From: Acidobacteriota bacterium
Lineage (GTDB): Bacteria; Acidobacteriota; Terriglobia; Acidiferrales; UBA7541
DNA: 64,000 nt
NCBI GenBank assembly: GCA_021818865.1
Contig: JAKASX010000003.1
Coordinates: forward strand, 37,872-101,871
Direction of reading: 5' to 3'
In this document: positions 26,371 to 35,300 of the stretch, one piece after another
Position numbering within the stretch: the stretch's first letter is position 1
How the letters are laid out: each line of letters opens with the position of its first letter
Made by a program: the position numbers and the translations under genes
The notes under the pieces: generated by a model
Seen by the model: only the letters and a program-made list of their open reading frames with translations
Database searches by the model: none
What the model was told of the DNA's origin: nothing

Positions 26371-27948
26371 ATGGCAACGGCAACCCATCCGCGTCGCGGC
26401 GAATTCCACAACGAGCCCATCACCGACTTTTCCAAACCCGAAAACCGGGAGGCGATGGAAAAGGCGCTCGAAAAGGTGAAAGGCGAATTGGGCCGCGAAT
26501 ACCCGATCGTGATCGGCGGCGAAGAGATTCGCGTGGCCGAAAAAATGCGTTCGACCAATCCCTCCCACCCCGAGCAGGTGGTCGGCGTCTTCCAGAAAGG
26601 CACGCCCGAACTGGCGCATAAGGCCGTCGAAACGGCGCACCGCGCGTTCGAGAGCTGGAAACGCGTTCCGGCCGCCGAGCGCGCCGAATGCCTGTTCCGC
26701 ACGGCCGATTTGCTGCGCAAGCGGCGTTTTGAAATGGACGCGTGGCTGGTCTACGAAGTCGGCAAGACGTGGCCGGAAGCGGACGCGGACGTGGCCGAAG
26801 CGATCGATTTCTGCGAATTCTACGGGCGCGAAATGCTGCGCCTGGCCGGGCCGCAAAAAGTGGTTCCCGTGCCCGGCGAAAAGAACTATCTGGCGTACAT
26901 TCCGCTCGGCGTGGGCGTCGTGATTCCGCCATGGAATTTCCCGTCCGCGATTCCTCTGGGAATGACGGCGGCGTCGCTCGTCACCGGCAATACGGTGGTG
27001 CTGAAACCTTCCGGCGATTCCGCGACGATCGCTTGGAAACTGGTGGAAACGCTCTACGAAGCCGGGATTCCCAAGGACGCCCTGAGTTTCTTCTCCGGGC
27101 CGGGCTCGAGCGCCGGCGAAGCGCTGGTCGCCCATCCGAAGACGCGATTCATCGCGTTTACCGGTTCGAAAGAAGCCGGGCTGCGGATCGGCGAAGTGGC
27201 CTCGAAGGCGCCCAAGGGCCAACTCTGGATCAAGCGCACCGTGCTCGAAATGGGCGGCAAGGACGCGATCATCGTGGACGAGGAAGCCGATGTTGACGCC
27301 GCGGTCGAGGGCGTCGCGGTTTCCGCGTTCGGGTACCAGGGGCAGAAATGCTCGGCGTGTTCGCGCGCGATCGTCAGCGAGAAAGTCTACAAGGAGTTCG
27401 TGGAGAAACTCGCCAAGCGCGTCGCGACGATCAAGGTCGGCCCCAGCGAGGACCCCGCGAACTGGATGGGCCCGGTGGTGAACGAAAGCGCCATGAAGAG
27501 CATTCAGGAATACATCGAGGTCGGCAAGAAGGAAGGCCGCGTGATCGCCGGCGGCAACCGCGCCCCCGGTAACGGCTATTTCCTCGAACCGACCGTCATC
27601 GCGGACGTGAAACCCGATGCCCGCATCGCCCAGGAGGAAATTTTCGGTCCCGTGCTCGCGGTGATTCCGGCCAAGGATTTCGACGACGCGCTGAAAATCG
27701 CCAATGGCACCGAATTCGGCCTCACCGGCGCGGTCTATTCGAGGAATCCGAAGAAAATCGAGCGCGCCGCCGAGGAATTTCACGTCGGCAACCTCTATCT
27801 GAACCGCAAGTGCACCGGCGCAATGGTCGGTGCCCATCCCTTCGGCGGATTCAATATGTCGGGAACCGATTCGAAGGCCGGCGGCCAGGATTACCTGCTT
27901 CTGTTCCTGCAGGCGAAATCCGTCGCCGAAAAAGTGCAGAAAAACTGA
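26371..27948 (+). CDS. pruA: Delta-1-pyrroline-5-carboxylate dehydrogenase
   Basis: A 525-residue aldehyde dehydrogenase of the glutamate-semialdehyde class, the second step of proline degradation to glutamate. Family marks are IPPWNFPSAIPLGMTAASLV, AFTGSKEAGLRIGEVASKAP, the glutamate in VLEMGGKDAIIVDEEAD and the catalytic cysteine in FGYQGQKCSACSRAIV, which is specific for P5C dehydrogenases. The ATG at 26371 is preferred over an in-frame TTG at 26365 because GAGGAG lies at 26356-26361. A strong hairpin terminator follows. No proline dehydrogenase gene is adjacent. Confidence 0.94.
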   Translation: MATATHPRRGEFHNEPITDFSKPENREAMEKALEKVKGELGREYPIVIGGEEIRVAEKMRSTNPSHPEQVVGVFQKGTPELAHKAVETAHRAFESWKRVPAAERAECLFRTADLLRKRRFEMDAWLVYEVGKTWPEADADVAEAIDFCEFYGREMLRLAGPQKVVPVPGEKNYLAYIPLGVGVVIPPWNFPSAIPLGMTAASLVTGNTVVLKPSGDSATIAWKLVETLYEAGIPKDALSFFSGPGSSAGEALVAHPKTRFIAFTGSKEAGLRIGEVASKAPKGQLWIKRTVLEMGGKDAIIVDEEADVDAAVEGVAVSAFGYQGQKCSACSRAIVSEKVYKEFVEKLAKRVATIKVGPSEDPANWMGPVVNESAMKSIQEYIEVGKKEGRVIAGGNRAPGNGYFLEPTVIADVKPDARIAQEEIFGPVLAVIPAKDFDDALKIANGTEFGLTGAVYSRNPKKIERAAEEFHVGNLYLNRKCTGAMVGAHPFGGFNMSGTDSKAGGQDYLLLFLQAKSVAEKVQKN

Positions 27949-27956
27949 CGAAGATC

Positions 27957-28003
27957 GCAACTCGAAATTCGAAAAACGAAATTCGAGGAACGAAATTCCA
28001 AGG
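27957..28003. repeat. Degenerate CGAAATTC direct repeats after pruA
   Basis: Units CTCGAAATTCG, AAAAACGAAATTCG and AGGAACGAAATTCC occur in a row directly after the pruA stop. They are of the same type as the repeats at 15876-15929 and 41298-41370. Confidence 0.6.
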
Positions 28004-28041
28004 CGCGCGGGCCGCTCGGCTCGCGCGCCTTGTTTCGTCTT
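28000..28041 (+). terminator. Rho-independent-type terminator after pruA
   Basis: A 14-bp stem (AAGGCGCGCG at 28000-28009 with CGCGCGCCTT at 28022-28031, extended inward by GGCC/GGCT pairs including one wobble) closes on the four-base loop GCTC. The T-rich TTGTTTCGTCTT follows. It lies 50 bases after the pruA stop and points in its direction. Confidence 0.7.
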
Positions 28042-28116
28042 AGGGCGTTCGCAAGGTTAGGGCTGGAGCAGGGTGGAAAGCGTGCCGCTCTGCGGGTTCG
28101 TCACTGCCGGCCGCGC

Positions 28117-29493
28117 CTACTGTGGCGTGCCCGCGTCGCCCGCAGGAGGCAAAATCTGCTTGTTGGGCTTCAGATGGAATCCCCAGCGGAAGATGGCATA
28201 GGCCACGGGCCCTCCAGCCAGCAGCACCGGCGCCCAGCGGAAAACGTACGGTTCGCTGCCAGCCATTTTCACCGCGCAGAGCGCGGCCACGGGCAGCACG
28301 ACGTAGGCAAGTCCCAAACCACCCCAGGGAATCCGGAAACGGCGCTTCACATGAGGCCATTTCCGCCGCAGCCGCCACGCGGCCAGCACGGTGAGCAGTG
28401 AAGTCGCGATGCGAGTCCAAATATAGACATTCACCAGATTCACCACCGGCCAGCCCGCCAGTATGCAATAAATCACTGCGGAAACGACGATCGCCCGTGC
28501 TGGCGTTCCATAGCGCGAATGAATCCCGCTCAGCCAGCGCGGCAGATAGCCGTCTTCGGCCATCGCTGCGGGAATCCGCGTGGTGTAGAGGATCGTGCTG
28601 TTCGAAAGCGACGCCACGCCCAGAATCGACGCGCCCAGCATCGCCGCGCCCAGCGCCGGTCCTCCCACCAATCGCGACGCCGTGACGATGTAGCCGGTGT
28701 GCCAATCCTGCCAATTGCCCAGCGCCGCGAGCGCCAGCATCGCGGGAAGAACGTACGTAACGACATTCAGCGGCGTATTCAGGAAAAGCACGCGGAGAAA
28801 ATTCCGCTGCTGGTCTTCGATTTCCTCGGTCACCGTGGAGAGCTGCTCGTACCCGGCGTAATTCCACATCGCCAGACCCAGGCCGGTGCCAAATACCGCG
28901 ACGAGCGGCTTCCCGGGAGGAACAAACGGCACGAGCGGATTGAAGTGCCAGTGTAAAAGACCCGAAACGCACAGCCAGACCACCGGACCGAGAATCACCA
29001 CCTGCAGCGCCGTGCCCACCCATCCCGCTACGCGAATGCCTCTTACGTTGAGCCAGGCGAAAAGCGTCAGAACGAGCGAAGCTCCCGCCCACGTTTCCAC
29101 GCGATTCATCGGAACGTAGTTCGCGATGTAGTTCATCAGCATCACGCCGTAAACCGTGTTGAGCAGAAACGTTCCCGTCCAGTTCCACCAGCCGCACTGA
29201 AAGCCCCAGAAATCGCCAAACGCGGCGCGCACCCAGCGGTAGAACCCGCCTTCGACGGGCAGGATGCCGTTCAGTTCGGCCGCGGCAAACGAAATCGGAA
29301 TGCTCCAGAAAAACGGCACGACGGTGAGGAACAGAATCGCCATGCCCGGTCCGGCGCTGCGAAAAATGGATTCGTAGCCGAACGGTCCGCCGGCGGTGTA
29401 CGCGTAAAAGAGCGCGAGCAGCGGAATGAAACCGACCTGGCGCAGGCGCGGCCGATGGGTTTCATTCGGGCCGGCAGGCGCGGAGGAACCCAT
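28117..29493 (-). CDS. APC-superfamily amino acid/polyamine permease
   Basis: A 458-residue inner-membrane protein with about 12 helices. Sequence blocks such as LLALFYAYTAGGPFGYESIF, FWSIPISFAAAELNGILPVE, GGFYRWVRAAFGDFWGFQ and AMWNYAGYEQLSTVTEEIED are typical of the APC superfamily, closest by eye to polyamine/LAT-like uptake transporters. It begins eight bases after a homocysteine methyltransferase-like gene on the same strand. That layout recalls the mmuP-mmuM operon of E. coli, where a permease takes up S-methylmethionine for the methyltransferase. The actual substrate is unproven. Confidence 0.88.
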   Translation of the reverse strand: MGSSAPAGPNETHRPRLRQVGFIPLLALFYAYTAGGPFGYESIFRSAGPGMAILFLTVVPFFWSIPISFAAAELNGILPVEGGFYRWVRAAFGDFWGFQCGWWNWTGTFLLNTVYGVMLMNYIANYVPMNRVETWAGASLVLTLFAWLNVRGIRVAGWVGTALQVVILGPVVWLCVSGLLHWHFNPLVPFVPPGKPLVAVFGTGLGLAMWNYAGYEQLSTVTEEIEDQQRNFLRVLFLNTPLNVVTYVLPAMLALAALGNWQDWHTGYIVTASRLVGGPALGAAMLGASILGVASLSNSTILYTTRIPAAMAEDGYLPRWLSGIHSRYGTPARAIVVSAVIYCILAGWPVVNLVNVYIWTRIATSLLTVLAAWRLRRKWPHVKRRFRIPWGGLGLAYVVLPVAALCAVKMAGSEPYVFRWAPVLLAGGPVAYAIFRWGFHLKPNKQILPPAGDAGTPQ

Positions 29494-29501
29494 CGTTTCG
29501 C

Positions 29502-30410
29502 TCAGGCGAGCGAACCGATCGCGGCGATGTGATCGGGAGTGGTGCCGCAGCAGCCGCCGAGGATGCTCGCGCCACGTTCACGCCAGGGAGCGAGCGCGGC
29601 CCGGTACCGTTCGGGCGGGTATTCGTCGGTGAAAAGCCATTCCGGCGGATCGAAACGCCCGATGTGCGGATACGCGCCCAGCGGAAGCGACGTGCGGCCG
29701 GCGAGCCGTGCAAGTCCGGCGGCGATATCGGGCGGCGGTGCGCAATTGAGCAGAATCGCACCCACGCCGAGCGGTTCGAGCGCGCGCGCGGCCGATTCCA
29801 GCGTCTCGCCGGTGAAAAGCTCACCCTGCTCGTCGCAAACGAAACTCACCCAGATGGGCAAATTCGCGTGCCGCGCTTCGACGGCGGCGATGCGTGCTTC
29901 CGTGATGCTGTTCACCGTTTCGAGAAGAACCAGATCGGCGCCGGCGCGTGCCACCGTCTCGAAAATTTCGGCGTATTCGCGCTCGGCGCTCTGTTCGGTG
30001 GGCGCGAGGTCGGGCCGGAAACACCATTCGAGCGTGGTGACTGCGGCGGCGACGGCGACGGGGCGTGCCGCTGCGGCGTGATCGCGCGCTTCCCGCGCGA
30101 GTTTTACCGACGCGTCGAGCAGACGCGCGGCGCGGCCGTCGAGATCGGCCGAGCCGATGTGACGGCGATGCGCCTGGTCGCGGAAATGGCTTTCGATCGC
30201 GCGCCGGGAAAGCTGGAAACTATTGGTGCTGATGACGTCGGCCCCGGCGCGAATATAATCCTCGTGAATCGCGCGAACCAGCGCCGGCTGATTTTCCAGT
30301 TGATGATCGGCCCACGTGACGTTGCGCCGAAGAATTTCCGTGCCGATCGCGCCGTCGAGCACCACGAGCCGCCCGCTCGCGAGCTTCTCGTGAATCGCCT
30401 GATAGCTCAT
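29502..30410 (-). CDS. Homocysteine S-methyltransferase-family protein 1
   Basis: This 302-residue TIM-barrel protein belongs to the BHMT/MmuM/MetH-N family: VVLDGAIGTEILRRN near the start, ISTNSFQLSR, and zinc-binding cysteines in LLNCAPPPDI and in the C-terminal GGCCGTTPDHI. The family transfers methyl from S-methylmethionine, betaine or another donor to homocysteine, forming methionine. It is the middle gene of a three-gene minus-strand cluster, 65 bases after a paralogue and eight before the permease. Confidence 0.9.
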   Translation of the reverse strand: MSYQAIHEKLASGRLVVLDGAIGTEILRRNVTWADHQLENQPALVRAIHEDYIRAGADVISTNSFQLSRRAIESHFRDQAHRRHIGSADLDGRAARLLDASVKLAREARDHAAAARPVAVAAAVTTLEWCFRPDLAPTEQSAEREYAEIFETVARAGADLVLLETVNSITEARIAAVEARHANLPIWVSFVCDEQGELFTGETLESAARALEPLGVGAILLNCAPPPDIAAGLARLAGRTSLPLGAYPHIGRFDPPEWLFTDEYPPERYRAALAPWRERGASILGGCCGTTPDHIAAIGSLA

Positions 30411-30475
30411 CGTGCGCCTTTCCCGTTCTCCGCCCCGATGCCTTCAGGGATACGGGACGGTCCGTATTGTCAGAA

Positions 30476-31438
30476 TCAGACCGCGGCCAGCGCGGCGGCG
30501 AGAGCGCGAATGTGCGCGGGACCCGTGCCGCAGCAGCCGCCGACGATTCGCGCGCCCGCGTCGCGCCAGCGCTGCACTTCAGCCGCGTAGGGATCGGGCG
30601 GCCACGATTCCGTTTCGACGAATTGGGGATGGAATTCGAATTTCCAGCTCGGCGGCGAAAATTTTCCGATGTGGGCGAATGCGCCAAACGGCCCGCGGCA
30701 GAAACCGCTCATTCGTTCGACGGCGCGAGTGAGATCTGCTGGCGGCGCGCAATTCACCAGCACGGCTTCGGCTCCTCCGCCTTCCATCTCCTTCACCGCG
30801 CGTTCGAGCGGTTCGCGTCCCAGCAATTCGCCTTCGGGTCCGAGCACGAAACTCACCCAGACCGGCAGGTTCGCTTCGCGCCCGGCGCGAAGCGCGGCGC
30901 GGGCTTCGCCGATGGTGTTCATGCTTTCGGCGAGAAGAAAATCCACGCCGGCGTCGGCGAACTGTTTGGCCATTTCGGCGTGTTCGGGGAAGGCCGCGTC
31001 TTCGGCAGGTGCGAGGTCGGGACGAAAGCAATGTTCGAGCGGCGAAATAACCCCGGCGATGGCGACGTCGTTTTCGCGCCCAGCCGTTCGCCGAGCTCCG
31101 CGCGCCAGTTCGGCGCTTTTCGCGACCAGGCGCGGCACCAGCGTTTCGAGTCCCGGCGCGCCGATGTGCCGCATGTGCTCGCGGCTGCGGAAAACGTTCA
31201 GATAGACGCGGGGATTCAGTTGGAACGTGTTCGTGCGTAGCACCTGCGCGCCGGCAGCGAGATATTCCTGGTGCAGGCGAAGAACCGCGTCGGCGTCGGT
31301 GAGCAGACCGTGCTTGCGCCAGCGCACGCCGCGGCGCACGAGTTCCGACCCCATCGGGCCGTCGAGCAAGACGGATTCACCGCGCTCGATTCGCTGGCGG
31401 ATTGTTTCGCGAGCAGCCGCCATAGGTGGGCGCATCAT
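30476..31438 (-). CDS. Homocysteine S-methyltransferase-family protein 2
   Basis: About 320 residues from ATG 31438; ATGs at 31435 and 31423 are alternatives. The same barrel is present: ESVLLDGPMGSELVRRG, LRTNTFQLNPRVY, the zinc cysteine in LVNCAPPADL and the pair in GGCCGTGPAHI. It differs enough from the next gene to be an old duplicate, so the two may use different methyl donors. It is the first gene of the cluster. A short degenerate CGAAA repeat lies upstream (31476-31496). Confidence 0.88.
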   Translation of the reverse strand: MMRPPMAAARETIRQRIERGESVLLDGPMGSELVRRGVRWRKHGLLTDADAVLRLHQEYLAAGAQVLRTNTFQLNPRVYLNVFRSREHMRHIGAPGLETLVPRLVAKSAELARGARRTAGRENDVAIAGVISPLEHCFRPDLAPAEDAAFPEHAEMAKQFADAGVDFLLAESMNTIGEARAALRAGREANLPVWVSFVLGPEGELLGREPLERAVKEMEGGGAEAVLVNCAPPADLTRAVERMSGFCRGPFGAFAHIGKFSPPSWKFEFHPQFVETESWPPDPYAAEVQRWRDAGARIVGGCCGTGPAHIRALAAALAAV

Positions 31439-31541
31439 AAGGGATTGCCTTGCCGCACGCAAGAAGCAGAATGGAGAAACTCGAAACGCGAAAGACGGCC
31501 CGGCACGGGGCCTGCCACACTGGTCTTCAGCCCGCGGGCGG

Positions 31542-33989
31542 CTATTCGGCGCGGAGGGTATCGGCCGGGTGGATTTTCAGGATGCGGATGGCGGGAATCA
31601 GGCTCGAAAGTGCGGTTGCGACGAGAAAACCAGCGGCGACGAGAAGAAGACTCACCGGATCGCCGGGGCGAATGCCGAAGAGAAAGCCGCGCAGCAGTTT
31701 ATCAGCCGCGTAGGTGACGCCAGCGCCGGCGATGGCGCCCAAAGCGACCCACCGCAAGCCAGGTGCCAGCGCCGTCCACGCGGCACGAGCGGAAGTCGAA
31801 CCGAGCGCGATGCGAATTCCCATTTCGCGCGTACGTTCCGCCACCAGATTCGCGATCAGACCGTAGATGCCCAAAGCTGCGAGAATCATTGCCAGCGCGG
31901 CGAGCGCGTCCACGAGCGAGGCGAGCAGACGCTGTTGGTCGAGCGCCCGCGTTTTCAGGTCGTTGAAGGAGCGAATGACCGGAGAGGGAAGCAGCGGATC
32001 GGCGGCATGGACCGCGTTCGCGAGGTCGCGAGCGGTATCGCGCACCGGAAGCGCGCTGCGCACAACCCAACTCGGCGAAAACCAGACATGAATCACTTGT
32101 AGAAACTGACTGCTGGTTTGCGCAGCAGGGATGAAGATTTCCGGGTAATCGCTGACCGGAGCGAAATTCCCCCAGCCGGGATTGCCGCCCGCCACGTTGC
32201 CCACCACGCCGACAATTCGCATGCGCCCCCTCGCCGTCCCACCCAGTTCCGTTCCCAATACCGGTCGCCCTTTCAAATAGTGGCTGACAAAGGATTCGTT
32301 GACGACGGCAACACGTTCGGCGTCCGGTCCATCGGCATCGGTAAATGCGCGGCCCTGGAGAATCGGGATCCGGAGCGCGGAGAAATATTGCGCCGTGATG
32401 TAGACCTCGTTCGCCATGTGGTCTTGCGTTTCGCCGGCGAAGCGAAATCCGCCATTCAAAGCGCGCTGATAAGGGAGGGTAAGCGCGACCGCAGCGGATT
32501 CGATCCCCGGCGTTTGGTCGAGCCGGTCGATCACCGTGTCGAACAGATGATTCACGCTTTTCGTCGTGGCGTAGCGCGCGTCTTGCAGGGAAAATTGCGC
32601 TGCAATTACGTGATCGGGATTGAAGCCCGCAGGAAAATTCCAAAGAAAGAGAAACGCCCGCAACAGCAGCACCGCGGCCATGAGCAACGCGATCGCGAGG
32701 GCCACTTGCGCGGCGACCATCGCGCCGAGCGAGAAATGACGGCGACGCCCGGCGATGGTTCGTGAGCCGGTTTGCGCCAGACGCGGATCGCAACGCGCTG
32801 CATGCCAGGCGGGAAAGAGCCCGAACGCGATGGCGGCCAGCAGCGTAAGCAGGAATGTGGCCGCGACTACGCGCCAATCGAGATCCACATATTGAAGGAA
32901 CGGAAAGGCGCGCTCGCCGAGTCCCTGCAGCGCGCCCAGACCGATGTAGCCCACGCCGAGTCCCGCTATTCCGCCCGCCGCGCCCAGCACCAGGCTCTCC
33001 ATTAGGAGCTGCCGTAGAATTCGCGACGGCGTCGCGCCGAGCGCCATGCGAGTGGTGAATTCGCCGGTGCGGCCCGAAGCGCGCGCCAGCAGCATGCCGC
33101 CGACGTTCACACACCCGAGCAGAAATATTCCAGCGACGGCAATCCAAAGCAGCCGCAGCGGCTGGCTCAAATCCTCCGTCATCGCCTGCCGGAGCGGGAC
33201 CAGGCCCAACCGAACGTGCGAGTCGGGGCCATACGAGCCGCGCTGGCGAACGGCGCTGGTGAGCAATGAGAGTTGCGTTTCAGCCTCTTCGAGCGTGGCC
33301 CCGGAACGCAAGCGCGCAATCACGCCGTAATTCGAGCCGGAACCTTCTCCCGTGGTGGATGGTCGCAATGGCGTCCACAAATCGTCTCCGCTGCATCCGC
33401 AGCCGCCCGTTCCCGCCCATTGGAAATTTTTCGGCATCACGCCAACCACGGTGTAGGGCGCGCCGAGCAGCAGAATCGAACGGCCGAAAACGTGAGGATC
33501 GCCATCGAAATACTTTTGCCACAGCCGGTAACTGAGCACGACGGCGTTGGGACCGCCGGCGCGGTCTTCCGCGGCGGTGAATTCGCGGCCGATGAACGGA
33601 GCAATGCCGAGCACGCGGAAAAAGCCGGCCGAAACGCGCCCCTGGCGAACGAAAACGCCCGCGCCGTTCACATCCATATTCACCCCGCCACCGAATCCGC
33701 CGCCGTAGACGGCGACCTTGATCGCGGGGACGCGGTCGCGCACGAGTTGGCACGTGATTCCATCCACGCTCGTTTCGTAAGGGTTCGGATCGTTCGGAAA
33801 GAGAGTGACGAGGTGAAACAGCCGCGAAGATTGCGGATAGGGAAGCGGACGGACCATTGCCGCGTTGACGACGGAGAGAACGGCGGAATTCGCGCCGATA
33901 CAGAGGGCAAGGATGAGGATGGTCACAAGAGAAAATGTCCACTTTTGCCGCAAAAGGCGAAGAGCGTAGCGAAGATCCTGCATCCACAT
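31542..33989 (-). CDS. ADOP-type FtsX/MacB-like permease without prefix
   Basis: This 815-residue protein starts at ATG 33989 (MWMQDLRYALRLLRQKWTF), with GGGAG just upstream. It has a first helix (LVTILILALCIGANSAVLSV), a MacB-like periplasmic core, a three-helix block, a second core and a final FtsX domain ending SLIPAIRILKIHPADTLRAE. The layout is duplicated, as in ADOP proteins, but there is no soluble prefix and no PadR gene, unlike the permease at 5586-8207. An unusual Cys/Gly-rich spot, GTGGCGCSGDDLWTPL, lies in the first core. No ATPase partner is present. Function unknown. Confidence 0.9.
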   Translation of the reverse strand: MWMQDLRYALRLLRQKWTFSLVTILILALCIGANSAVLSVVNAAMVRPLPYPQSSRLFHLVTLFPNDPNPYETSVDGITCQLVRDRVPAIKVAVYGGGFGGGVNMDVNGAGVFVRQGRVSAGFFRVLGIAPFIGREFTAAEDRAGGPNAVVLSYRLWQKYFDGDPHVFGRSILLLGAPYTVVGVMPKNFQWAGTGGCGCSGDDLWTPLRPSTTGEGSGSNYGVIARLRSGATLEEAETQLSLLTSAVRQRGSYGPDSHVRLGLVPLRQAMTEDLSQPLRLLWIAVAGIFLLGCVNVGGMLLARASGRTGEFTTRMALGATPSRILRQLLMESLVLGAAGGIAGLGVGYIGLGALQGLGERAFPFLQYVDLDWRVVAATFLLTLLAAIAFGLFPAWHAARCDPRLAQTGSRTIAGRRRHFSLGAMVAAQVALAIALLMAAVLLLRAFLFLWNFPAGFNPDHVIAAQFSLQDARYATTKSVNHLFDTVIDRLDQTPGIESAAVALTLPYQRALNGGFRFAGETQDHMANEVYITAQYFSALRIPILQGRAFTDADGPDAERVAVVNESFVSHYLKGRPVLGTELGGTARGRMRIVGVVGNVAGGNPGWGNFAPVSDYPEIFIPAAQTSSQFLQVIHVWFSPSWVVRSALPVRDTARDLANAVHAADPLLPSPVIRSFNDLKTRALDQQRLLASLVDALAALAMILAALGIYGLIANLVAERTREMGIRIALGSTSARAAWTALAPGLRWVALGAIAGAGVTYAADKLLRGFLFGIRPGDPVSLLLVAAGFLVATALSSLIPAIRILKIHPADTLRAE

Positions 33990-34133
33990 CGCCAACTCCC
34001 GTTGCCGAAGCGTTCCGGACACTAGCGGGCAACCGGTATCGGTTCCCTGAGCATGATATACGCGCGCGGGGGAAATTGGTTCCCACGCGCGGGGCGCGAG
34101 AGCATCCGGTCTCGCGCCGCCGCGGCTAGCCGA

Positions 34134-35210
34134 TCAGCTGCCGATTTCGAGCGTGGTTTTGATTCCGGAAACCTGGCGATCGAACCACTTCGCGAAATCG
34201 GTCCAGGGAAGCCGCGTGGTGATGAGTTTCCCCAGAGCGCCGGGCCATTTCTTTTCGGCCGCTTTCATCGCGCGGATCGCTAGGCGGTAATGCGTGGGGC
34301 TGGCGTTGACGCTGCCGAAGACGACGTTGTTGCGCAGCACGAGGTCGCGGTTGATTTCCGCCGCATGCACCAACTCGGTTTTATCGCCTCCGGTGACGCT
34401 GAGCAGGCACAGAATGCCGTCCGCGGCGAGCATCTGCATCGCGGCGAAGCCCACGGCGGAGCTGCCGGTGCATTCGAGGATGATGTCGGGTGCGGGAATC
34501 TGCGTCGCGAGTTTGTCGAGCGGGGAACTGGCGACCGAGTGATAACGGCAACCCATCTGTTTGGCGATTTCGGCGCGGATATCGGTTTCCGGCTCCATGC
34601 TTACGACGATCGTATCGAGATCGCGCACCCGCAGGGCCGCCGCGCCGAGCAGGCCCACCGGGCCGGCGCCAAAGACGACCGCGGTGCGCGGCGTGGACGG
34701 CAGGCGTTTCTGAATCTGGAGCGATTCGGCGACGCCCTTTTCGACGATGGTCATCGGCTCGAGCAGCACGCCGATTTCGCGAATCGCCTTGTCGATTTTG
34801 AAGAGGAATTCGGGCGATTCGGCGTAGCGCTCGGCCATGTAGCCGTGCCGGCCCTTGATTCCGCGCTCGGTGTAATGGCCGCTGGTGCACAGGTCGGCGC
34901 GGCCGTGCTGGCAATTGAAGCATTCCGTACAGGGACGCCGAACCGACGCGACCACGGTGTCGCCCGGTTTGAATCCCTCCACGCCGCTTCCCACTGATTC
35001 CACCACGCCGAAATTTTCGTGGCCCAAAATCAGGTAGCTGCTTCCGGCGGGCGCTTCGCCGTAGAGCGCGGCGTTGATTTCGGCGTCGGTGCCGCAGAGG
35101 CCGACGCGCAGCACGCGGACCAGCACTTCGCCGGCTTCGGGCACGGGATCGGGAGCGTCCTCGAAATGCAGGCTGTTGGCCTTTCCGGGAATGACGGCGA
35201 TAGCTTTCAT
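34134..35210 (-). CDS. Glucose 1-dehydrogenase-like zinc alcohol dehydrogenase
   Basis: This 358-residue medium-chain dehydrogenase resembles archaeal-type glucose 1-dehydrogenases. The catalytic zinc region is VGLCGTDAEIN with the later GHENFGVVESVGSG. The structural-zinc loop has cysteines in RRPCTECFNCQHGRADLC, and the Rossmann motif is VVFGAGPVGLLGAAAL. The start is backed by AGGAAAGG. Family members oxidise glucose or galactose to the lactone with NAD(P). It stands between the ADOP permease and the GH13 gene, so it might oxidise sugar released by the latter; that is inference. Confidence 0.85.
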   Translation of the reverse strand: MKAIAVIPGKANSLHFEDAPDPVPEAGEVLVRVLRVGLCGTDAEINAALYGEAPAGSSYLILGHENFGVVESVGSGVEGFKPGDTVVASVRRPCTECFNCQHGRADLCTSGHYTERGIKGRHGYMAERYAESPEFLFKIDKAIREIGVLLEPMTIVEKGVAESLQIQKRLPSTPRTAVVFGAGPVGLLGAAALRVRDLDTIVVSMEPETDIRAEIAKQMGCRYHSVASSPLDKLATQIPAPDIILECTGSSAVGFAAMQMLAADGILCLLSVTGGDKTELVHAAEINRDLVLRNNVVFGSVNASPTHYRLAIRAMKAAEKKWPGALGKLITTRLPWTDFAKWFDRQVSGIKTTLEIGS

Positions 35211-35300
35211 GGCGTTTCCTTTCCTCGTGAAGTATCGAAACCGTTTTGCAACGTTGCGTCTCGGGCACGGCGTTCCGCGCCATTGACGCGTTCGAGCGCG

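Noticed and set aside
26170..27960. Minus-strand frame of nearly 600 codons opposite pruA
   Set aside because: It is opposite a complete P5C dehydrogenase and contains no family motif.
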